From Acidimicrobiaceae bacterium (GTDB lineage Bacteria > Actinomycetota > Acidimicrobiia > Acidimicrobiales > RAAP-2), in assembly GCA_003152555.1 (NCBI GenBank), contig PMAL01000027.1, positions 352-5,477 of the forward strand: a stretch of 5,126 bases of DNA, given 5' to 3'. This document shows positions 1 through 5,126 of the stretch, in pieces. The notes beneath the pieces are model-generated. The model did no database searches. It was not told where the DNA came from and worked only from the letters and a program-made list of their open reading frames with translations. Within the stretch, counting starts at the first letter, position 1; every line of letters starts with the position of its first letter. Position numbers and translations under genes: made by a program.

Positions 1-2367
1 GTCGAGACCCACGGTCGCCCGTCGACGCTGGAAAAGATTCGTGACTTGGAAGTCATTCCGAGAATCACCCGAGAATATCGTGGCGCCCAGCTGGAAGAGA
101 TGGACGTAGAAGCGGTCCTCGCGCGTCGTCCCCAAGTGGCGCTCGTGGACGAACTGGCCCACACCAACGTGCCTGGCAGCACCAATCAAAAACGCTGGCA
201 GGACGTCGAAGCACTGCTGGATGCCGGCATCAACGTGATCACCACGGTCAATATTCAGCACCTGGAGTCGGTCTCTGACGTGGTGGAAAAAATCACCGGT
301 ATCACCCAAAGAGAAACCATTCCCGATGTCGTCGTGCGTCGCGCCGAGCAGATCGAGCTGGTGGACATCACGCCCGAGGCGCTGCGCAAGCGCATGTCCC
401 ACGGCAACATCTACGCGCCCGACAAGATCGACGCCTCGTTGTCTAACTACTTTCGACCGGGCAACCTCACGGCGCTGCGCGAACTGGCGCTGTTATGGCT
501 GGCCGACCGAGTCGAAGACTCATTACAGCACTATCTGGTTGATCACGGCATCAGTGACGCGTGGGAGACGCGAGAGCGTCTCATCGTGGCCGTGACCGGG
601 ACCGATACCGATGAGGCTCTGCTGCGACGGGCGGCGCGAATTGCGTCGCGCACGGGCGCCGAGATCATGGCGGTGCACGTGGTTAACACCAGTGGGCTTC
701 TCGACAACGCCGACACCTCGTCGGCGCGCGCACTCGTGGGTGAACTCGACGGCGTGTTTCAAGAAATCGTGGATGAAGACGTCGCGCGCGCGTTGGTGGC
801 CTTCGCGCGCTCCGAGCACGGCACGCAGATTGTGCTCGGAGCCAGTCGTCCCCGGTCGACACTGCACCTCACGGGCGGGGTCGTCGAGAAGGTGCTGCGC
901 CAAGCGCGTGACCTTGACGTGCACATCATCGCGGTCGGGGGAGAGCGACCCGCGAAAATTCGTCAACGCCGACAGAAGCGTGAATTCTCGTGGGCGCGGG
1001 CATCAGTGGCGCTCGCCCTCACGGTGCTGTCAATGCCGTTGCTCACCTGGGCCATGACCGAGATTCGTTCGAGCCTCTCGCTGTCAACGGTATTTCTCGT
1101 CTACCTACTCGTCGTGTTGGCGCTCACCACGTGGGCCGGCGCGTTGGTCGGCGTTGTGGCCGCGCTCGCCGCCTCCGGACTCGAGAATTATTATTTCGTG
1201 CCGCCGCTGCACACATTGCAAGTCGCGCGGCCCGATGACGCGGTATCGATCATCGCCTTCTTTGTGTTTGCGATTGGCGCGAGCATCGTGGTCAATCAAT
1301 TTGCACTACGTTCCAAGGAAGCTGAGCGCGCCAGAGTTGAAGCGCAGGTGCTGGCGCGCGCGGCCGCCACCATGGCATCGTCGAGCGAGGATTTGTTGCC
1401 ATTGTTCGAATCGCTCCGTTCCATTTTTGCCATTCCCGGTATCGCGCTATTGGTGCGACACGAGGGCGAGTGGTCGGCTGATCTCAAATGCGGTGAACCG
1501 TTTGATACGTCGTCGGCGAACTCTCGATTTGTCATCGACGACGATCACACGCTCGTGCTCTCGGGCGAAGCGCTCGATAATCAAGACCGACAGTTAATCA
1601 CCGTATTTTTAGAACGAGTGTCGGCCGGACTTCGTTCGCAGGCAGCACTGCATGACGAGCAGCAGCAACGCGCGCTCGAGCAGGCGCAGGTTCTGCGCGA
1701 CGGACTGCTGCACGCGTTGTCGCACGAACTCAGTGCCCCACTCGCCTCCATTGAGGCCAACGTCGCATCCCTGTTGGAGATCGATACTGCGTGGTCGTCC
1801 GATGCTCGAAGGGCAGTACTCGTCGGGTTCGAGCACGACGTGCGGCGCATGACTCGTCTGGTCACCAATCTGGTTGACCTGCGCCGTCTCGAGTCCGGTC
1901 TGTTGACGGTGCACGTCGGTGACGTTGACCTGAGTGAGCTCATAGACCGGATACTCGCGAGCATTGACGGGGAAGATCACACCTTTGACGTCGACATACC
2001 CGAAGATTTGCCGCTTCTCATGACCGATCGCGCGCTGTTAAAGCGGGTCATTATCAACGTCGTGGGTAATGCCGTTCGCTTTAGCCCACGTGAGCGGCCG
2101 ATTCGAATCAGTGCGTGCCTGTCGGGGCCGTTGGTCCAGATCCTCGTGATTGACCGCGGGCCGGGAATAGACGTAGCACGGCGCGCGACACTGATTGCGT
2201 CGTCCAGTGAACTGTACGAGGAGCCGTCCGAGGCGGGCATTGCACTCACTGCGTCCGCCGGTTTCCTCCAACCGCTCGGCGGCCAGTTGCGATTCGAAGA
2301 TACCCCTGGTGGCGGGCTCACCGTGTGCATTGAGTTGTCGCATGACATGACCGACACTGGCGCGTGA
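1..2367 (+). CDS. kdpD: KdpD-type osmosensitive K+ channel sensor histidine kinase (5'-partial)
   Basis: Membrane sensor kinase that in the known family responds to K+ limitation or osmotic stress and controls the KdpFABC K+ pump through KdpE. The frame is open to the left edge and begins VETHGR, a conserved KdpD stretch, so roughly 60 residues including the expected Walker A loop are missing upstream; the TTG at 46 is not the start. Counting from base 1 (788 residues visible): KdpD cytoplasmic domain about 1-180 with VDELAHTNVPGS (49-60) and VNIQHLES (83-90); a universal-stress-protein-like domain about 193-313; four hydrophobic segments within 331-434 (DUF4118-type), including the KdpD signature NYYFVPP (396-402); an Arg-rich stretch and GAF-like region about 435-560; H-box SHELSAPL with phosphoacceptor His575 (bases 1723-1725); N-box with Asn686 and Asn690; G1 box DRGPGI (718-723). 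The F-box is unrecognisable and the G2 box reads GIAL rather than GxGL, so ATP binding may be altered. No kdpE follows. Family assignment is firm; kinase activity is less certain. Confidence 0.95.
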   Translation, partial: VETHGRPSTLEKIRDLEVIPRITREYRGAQLEEMDVEAVLARRPQVALVDELAHTNVPGSTNQKRWQDVEALLDAGINVITTVNIQHLESVSDVVEKITGITQRETIPDVVVRRAEQIELVDITPEALRKRMSHGNIYAPDKIDASLSNYFRPGNLTALRELALLWLADRVEDSLQHYLVDHGISDAWETRERLIVAVTGTDTDEALLRRAARIASRTGAEIMAVHVVNTSGLLDNADTSSARALVGELDGVFQEIVDEDVARALVAFARSEHGTQIVLGASRPRSTLHLTGGVVEKVLRQARDLDVHIIAVGGERPAKIRQRRQKREFSWARASVALALTVLSMPLLTWAMTEIRSSLSLSTVFLVYLLVVLALTTWAGALVGVVAALAASGLENYYFVPPLHTLQVARPDDAVSIIAFFVFAIGASIVVNQFALRSKEAERARVEAQVLARAAATMASSSEDLLPLFESLRSIFAIPGIALLVRHEGEWSADLKCGEPFDTSSANSRFVIDDDHTLVLSGEALDNQDRQLITVFLERVSAGLRSQAALHDEQQQRALEQAQVLRDGLLHALSHELSAPLASIEANVASLLEIDTAWSSDARRAVLVGFEHDVRRMTRLVTNLVDLRRLESGLLTVHVGDVDLSELIDRILASIDGEDHTFDVDIPEDLPLLMTDRALLKRVIINVVGNAVRFSPRERPIRISACLSGPLVQILVIDRGPGIDVARRATLIASSSELYEEPSEAGIALTASAGFLQPLGGQLRFEDTPGGGLTVCIELSHDMTDTGA

Positions 2368-2436
2368 CGCGCCGCCGCGCGCGACGACTAATTGCGCGCA
2401 AAGTTGCATCGCGATCATTTCCACATTGTGAGTTGA

Positions 2437-2451
2437 GACCGCGACGCGGTT
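2437..2451 (+). terminator. Small GC-rich hairpin after kdpD, possible terminator or operator
   Basis: The arms ACCGCG (2438-2443) and CGCGGT (2445-2450) are exact inverted repeats around a single A. As RNA this gives about 5 bp plus a G-U closing pair and a GAC loop. It lies about 70 bases after the kdpD stop. There is no T-run after it, so it is not a canonical rho-independent terminator. Hairpins without U-tails are sometimes proposed as terminators in high-GC bacteria, but it could equally be a protein-binding site or chance. Confidence 0.25.
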
Positions 2452-2614
2452 GAACGAGCGCGCGGAACACGTTCGAATTACCGGGCTTTCACATCCGCGT
2501 CACCAAAACTTAATCGGCGATTGTTAAATCTTTTTGGAATCGGTCAATCGCCATGCGCGCCGCGTCACGAGCGGATAGTCTGGCCCAGAATCACCACTCC
2601 GGCGGTTCGAAATC

Positions 2615-2622
2615 AGGGAGGT
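2615..2622 (+). promoter_or_regulatory. Shine-Dalgarno site of the solute-binding protein gene
   Basis: AGGGAGGT is a strong match to the anti-Shine-Dalgarno sequence. Its last core G (2621) lies eight bases before the GTG at 2630. This fixes the GTG as the start rather than the internal ATG at residue 16, which would remove the positively charged n-region of the signal sequence. Confidence 0.85.
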
Positions 2623-2629
2623 TGTACTA

Positions 2630-3790
2630 GTGGCATATCGAAAGTTCAAAGCGGCGCTGTTGGCCGCGGCGACTATGTCCAGCGTGGTGGCGGTGGGAAT
2701 CTCCGCGGGCACTTCGTCGGCTGGAGCATCGTCGTCCGTCAACTGGGCGAAGGTGACGCAGCTCACCAAGACGGGACCCAAATCGATGGCGGCATTGGTA
2801 AAGGCCGCAAAGAAGGAAGGTCGACTCAATGTCATAGCTCTACCGGACAACTGGGCGAACTACGGTGCGATTATCAAGGACTTCAAAGCGAAGTACCACA
2901 TCAACGTCAGCGACCAGAACCCCGAAGGCTCTAGCGCCGAGGAGATCACCGCGATGACCGATGACAAGGGCCGTTCTGACGACCCCGACGTCATTGACGT
3001 GGGTACGAACTTCGCGGTCAGCGCGCGGACGGCCGGCCAGTTGGCCCCCTACAAGGTGCAGACCTGGAGTGAGATCCCCTCGAACTTGAAGGACCCTGCG
3101 GGTTACTGGTTTGACGACTACGGCGGCTACGTGGCCATTGGTTGTAACTCCGCAACCGTGACGACGTGTCCCACCTCGTTCGCTCAGATCTTGAGCGCAC
3201 CGGCGTCGGCCGGCTACAAGGTGGGCCTTAATAACAGTCCGTTGTCGGCGAGCGCCGCGCTTGCGGGCGTGTGGGCGGCAGCGATTGCGAACGGTGGTTC
3301 GTTAAGCAACATCGCTCCTGGAGTGACGTACTTCCAGAACCTCAACAAGGCGGGTTACTTCGTACCCACGGTTGCGGGACCGTCGACGATTCAGTCTGGC
3401 GCCACCAACATCGTGATCTGGTGGGACTACCTCCAGGCTTCAGAGATCTCTGCGTCCATCAAGGGCTGGAAGGTTGTTGTCCCGAGTGACGCATTGTTCG
3501 CCGAGTACTACACGCAGGCAATCAACAAGAACGCTCCAGACCCCGCGGCGGCTCGCCTCTGGGAGGAGTACCTCTACTCAGTAACCGGCCAGAACCTGTG
3601 GCTGCAGGGTGAGGCTCGACCTGCGGAGTTGGCGGCGATGATTACCAACGGCACCGTCAACAAGACATGGGAAGCAGCGTTGCCCGCGGTACCAAAGGGG
3701 TCGACGAATGTCCCCACGCCGGCGCAAATAACTGCGGCTGAGACCACCGTCACGAGCACGTGGCCAACCGAGGTTACGACCGGTCCGTAG
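2630..3790 (+). CDS. ABC transporter extracellular solute-binding protein (AfuA/PotD-like)
   Basis: Predicted exported receptor that captures a solute outside the membrane and delivers it to the two permeases encoded next. 386 residues, GTG start with a strong ribosome-binding site. The N-terminus has basic residues (R4, K5, K7), a hydrophobic core at about 9-27 and a plausible signal peptidase I site after AGA (31-33). There is no Cys near it, hence no lipobox. The mature part starts with the typical helix KSMAALVKAAKKEGRLNVIA (51-70), then a first-strand/Asn-Tyr segment, PDVIDVGTNFA (119-129), DYGGYVAIGC (163-172) and IVIWWDYLQA (261-270). These are features of periplasmic-binding-protein type II receptors of the iron/polyamine-like group. 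Cys172 and Cys180 are the only cysteines and could form a disulfide. The stop lies six bases before the permease start, so the genes are co-transcribed. The ligand cannot be named from sequence: polyamine, Fe3+, thiamine or phosphonate relatives all exist in this fold. Confidence 0.9.
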   Translation: MAYRKFKAALLAAATMSSVVAVGISAGTSSAGASSSVNWAKVTQLTKTGPKSMAALVKAAKKEGRLNVIALPDNWANYGAIIKDFKAKYHINVSDQNPEGSSAEEITAMTDDKGRSDDPDVIDVGTNFAVSARTAGQLAPYKVQTWSEIPSNLKDPAGYWFDDYGGYVAIGCNSATVTTCPTSFAQILSAPASAGYKVGLNNSPLSASAALAGVWAAAIANGGSLSNIAPGVTYFQNLNKAGYFVPTVAGPSTIQSGATNIVIWWDYLQASEISASIKGWKVVVPSDALFAEYYTQAINKNAPDPAAARLWEEYLYSVTGQNLWLQGEARPAELAAMITNGTVNKTWEAALPAVPKGSTNVPTPAQITAAETTVTSTWPTEVTTGP

Positions 3791-3796
3791 TTCTCA

Positions 3797-4750
3797 GTGA
3801 CCGATAGCGAATCTCAAAGCCAGACGTTGATTTCGGACCCGGGTACCTCGGTACCCGGGTCCGAGGTCTTGCCGCTCGAAACGGGCCGACGCAAGGGTGG
3901 ACTCCGTCGAGCGTGGCTGCCAACGCTCGCGATGGCGCCGTTTTTTGTTTACACCGGCGTCGGGTTGGGTGTACCAATTGTGTACATCATTCGCAACGCA
4001 TTCCTTACTTTTCAGGGCAAATTCACGTTCAGTAACTTGGATTTGCTGGTCCACGGCATTTACCTGAAGGGCTTCGAAAACAGTCTTCTGCTGTCGGCCA
4101 TCACTTCGGTGATCCCAGGGATTCTCGGCGTCTTCCTCGCCTACGCCATCGTGACGTCAAACAGCGCGGTCTTAAAGAGGATGGTCGCCACCGCGTCGGC
4201 GGTGCTCGCCAACTTTGGTGGCATCAACCTCACGTTCATTTTCATTGCCGCCCTCGGCGAGGGGACGGGCGTCATCACCGTGCTGCTCAACCACATCGGA
4301 CTCAATCCGTGGAATCATGGATTCGACCTCTATAACTTTTATGGTGTCGCGTTTGTCTACCTTTATTTCCAGCTACCGCTGATGGTGCTCGTGATCACGC
4401 CGGCTCTCGGAGGGCTGCGCCAATCGTGGCGCGAGGCAGCGCAAAATATGGGCGCATCGAACTGGCGCTACTGGCGTCATGTCGGCATTCCGGTGCTGAT
4501 GCCTTCGATACTCGGAGGGGTGCTCTTGCTGTTCGGCAGCAGTTTCGCCGCGTACGCCACAGCGCAAACACTCACCTTGGGCACGGTGACGCTGTCGCCC
4601 ATCCAAATTGGTGACACCGTGTCGGGCAACGCCATCGCGGGCGAGGCCAACATCGGATTCGCCATTGCCCTGGGCATGCTCATCGTGCTTTCCATCACGA
4701 TGATCTTCTACGGACTCGCTCGAAGAAGGGCCTCAAAATGGTTACGGTAG
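3797..4750 (+). CDS. ABC transporter permease, PotB-like (first membrane subunit)
   Basis: Integral membrane subunit forming half of the transport channel of a binding-protein-dependent importer. 317 residues, usual for the family. A polar, probably cytoplasmic tail (1-40) precedes about six membrane segments: roughly 41-65, 95-119, 131-152, 182-203, 235-258 and 286-306. The EAA loop that contacts the ATPase is clear: WREAAQNMGASN (211-222), with E213-A-A, G219 and I231-P232 at the expected spacing. The chosen start is GTG at 3797, six bases after the upstream stop. It has no good Shine-Dalgarno sequence in range (GAGGT at 3770-3774 is too far), so translation is probably coupled to the binding-protein gene. 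In-frame TTG codons at 3827 and 3869 are less likely alternatives. A strong hairpin occupies codons 11-24. The 3' end overlaps the second permease by 13 bases. Confidence 0.93.
   Translation: MTDSESQSQTLISDPGTSVPGSEVLPLETGRRKGGLRRAWLPTLAMAPFFVYTGVGLGVPIVYIIRNAFLTFQGKFTFSNLDLLVHGIYLKGFENSLLLSAITSVIPGILGVFLAYAIVTSNSAVLKRMVATASAVLANFGGINLTFIFIAALGEGTGVITVLLNHIGLNPWNHGFDLYNFYGVAFVYLYFQLPLMVLVITPALGGLRQSWREAAQNMGASNWRYWRHVGIPVLMPSILGGVLLLFGSSFAAYATAQTLTLGTVTLSPIQIGDTVSGNAIAGEANIGFAIALGMLIVLSITMIFYGLARRRASKWLR
3829..3868 (+). repeat. Long near-perfect inverted repeat/hairpin within the start of the permease gene
   Basis: Bases 3829-3846 pair with 3851-3868 to give an 18-bp stem (16 Watson-Crick pairs and two G-U wobbles at 3831/3866 and 3832/3865), closed by a CTCG tetraloop (3847-3850). 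In DNA the exact arms are 15 bases each (3833-3847 and 3850-3864) with a two-base gap. Each arm contains ACCCGGGT (3837-3844 and 3853-3860) and GGTACC (3842-3847 and 3850-3855). It begins 32 bases after the permease start codon, 38 bases after the binding-protein stop, and encodes a non-conserved, itself near-palindromic peptide, SDPGTSVPGSE. No T-run follows, so it is not a standard terminator. The likely role is control of downstream expression or mRNA end protection; this is inference. Confidence 0.85.
4723..4730 (+). promoter_or_regulatory. Shine-Dalgarno site of the second permease gene
   Basis: AAGAAGGG lies inside the last codons of the first permease and ends seven bases before the ATG at 4738. 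The spacing is good and supports that ATG as the start of the overlapping second permease. Confidence 0.7.
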
Positions 4751-5126
4751 GCGAGTCGTACTTCTTCGAAAACCAGGAAGTCGGACCTGGTGAGACACCC
4801 GTAAAACGCCGTCGCCGCAAGAAATTCCGAGTCTGGCGATTAGTCGTCCTCGTGATCGCCGCGGCGTACTTCCTGGCTCCGCTCTATGCCGGGTTCAAGT
4901 TCGCGCTCCAGAATGACTCCGGAAAGTTCTCGTTCTGGGCGTTCACATCCTTGCCGTCAGAACAGGGCTTCTCGGGCGCCTTCTTTTTGTCGATGCGCCT
5001 CGCCCTGTTCACGGCCCTGGTTGAACTTATCTTGATGGTCCCCACGGCAATCTTTGTGCATTTGAGGTTGCCGAAACTGCGTCCGGTGATGGATTTCGTC
5101 ACGATCTTGCCCATTGTTGTTCCGCC
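4738..5126 (+). CDS. ABC transporter permease, PotC-like (second membrane subunit, 3'-partial)
   Basis: Probable partner membrane subunit that would complete the heterodimeric channel with the preceding permease. The ATG at 4738 overlaps the previous gene by 13 bases, has a Shine-Dalgarno sequence at 4723-4730, and the frame stays open to the right edge (129 complete codons). Visible: a polar N-tail (1-22), a strongly basic cytoplasmic patch KRRRRKK (23-29) fitting the positive-inside rule, a first membrane segment at about 33-53 containing AAAYFLAPLY, an external loop with F/W residues (64-78), and a second hydrophobic stretch at about 80-108. ILPIVVPP at the edge resembles the run of hydrophobic/proline residues seen at the start of the next helix in PotC-type permeases. 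The EAA loop would lie beyond the window, so the assignment rests on membrane pattern, gene order and overlap. The transport ATPase may follow downstream. Confidence 0.82.
   Translation, partial: MVTVGESYFFENQEVGPGETPVKRRRRKKFRVWRLVVLVIAAAYFLAPLYAGFKFALQNDSGKFSFWAFTSLPSEQGFSGAFFLSMRLALFTALVELILMVPTAIFVHLRLPKLRPVMDFVTILPIVVP

Larger units (their letters stand above)
2368..2629 (+). promoter_or_regulatory. Intergenic region between kdpD and the ABC operon, likely holding the operon promoter
   Basis: This 262-base stretch separates two unrelated transcription units and has no convincing gene. The first half is GC-rich with short palindromes (TTGCGCGCAA at 2392-2401; ATCGCGAT at 2408-2415). A distinctly AT-richer patch at about 2501-2550 includes a TTGTTAAATCTTTTT run starting at 2521 and a 5-1-5 inverted repeat, AATCG-G-CGATT (2512-2522). 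GATAGT (2574-2579) resembles a -10 hexamer and would give a leader of roughly 45 bases, but no matching -35 hexamer lies 16-18 bases upstream. A promoter for the solute-binding protein gene is expected here from context; its exact position is not determined by the sequence. Confidence 0.45.

Noticed and set aside
46..48. TTG at 46 as the start of kdpD
   Set aside because: The frame is open upstream to base 1 and encodes VETHGR plus following conserved KdpD residues, so the gene simply enters the window from the left.
523..966. Minus-strand open frame of 147 codons inside kdpD
   Set aside because: It lies wholly opposite a well-conserved KdpD/USP coding region, has no recognisable motif, and is the kind of antisense frame expected in GC-rich genes.
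2392..2415. Short palindromes TTGCGCGCAA and ATCGCGAT as operator sites
   Set aside because: Each is only 8-10 bases, of a GC-rich type common by chance in this composition, and neither is positioned near a recognisable promoter.
2038..2424. Minus-strand open frame of 128 codons over the end of kdpD and the intergenic region
   Set aside because: Low-complexity Arg/Gly-rich composition, no family resemblance, and mostly antisense to the kinase catalytic domain.
2521..2934. Plus-strand open frame of 137 codons starting in the intergenic region
   Set aside because: It runs out of frame through the signal sequence and first domain of the binding protein, which has a strong ribosome-binding site and clear family features.
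3829..3868. The hairpin as a rho-independent terminator ending the operon after the binding protein
   Set aside because: No run of T follows the stem, and the permease genes continue in the same direction with coupled and overlapping starts.
3794..4054. Minus-strand open frame opposite the permease start
   Set aside because: Antisense shadow of the permease; part of its length is only the palindrome read on the other strand.

Overview
The window is a moderately high-GC bacterial segment with every supported gene on the + strand, tightly packed and using GTG starts freely. The KdpD variant (a C-terminal GGxL...EDTPGGGLT layout), the SSAGASSS-type signal sequence and the solute-binding protein family suggest an actinobacterium, possibly of the Acidimicrobiia. 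That placement is inferred from protein style and is not proven.

Layout: (1) Positions 1-2367 hold most of a KdpD-type osmosensitive K+ sensor histidine kinase. Its N-terminus, with the expected Walker A loop, lies before the window. (2) Positions 2368-2629 are a 262-base intergenic region. It probably contains the end of the kdp transcript and the promoter of the next operon, and it ends in a clear Shine-Dalgarno sequence. (3) Positions 2630-3790 encode an exported ABC-transporter solute-binding protein of the AfuA/PotD type. (4) Positions 3797-4750 encode an inner-membrane permease of PotB type with a good EAA loop. (5) From 4738 to the right edge runs the start of a second, PotC-type permease that overlaps the first by 13 bases. 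The ATPase is not in the window and may follow.

The three transporter genes form one operon for uptake of an unidentified small solute; polyamine, ferric iron or another small organic or metal ligand would all fit the family. Nothing links it functionally to the Kdp kinase except adjacency. No kdpE response regulator follows kdpD.

The most unusual feature is a near-perfect 18-bp hairpin (3829-3868) inside the first 25 codons of the first permease, just after the binding-protein gene. It is well placed to set the ratio of binding protein to permease. Other points of note are the degenerate ATP-binding boxes of the kinase and the absence of a lipobox in the binding protein. I see no RNA genes, CRISPR arrays, transposons or phage genes, and no evidence of a wholly new system.
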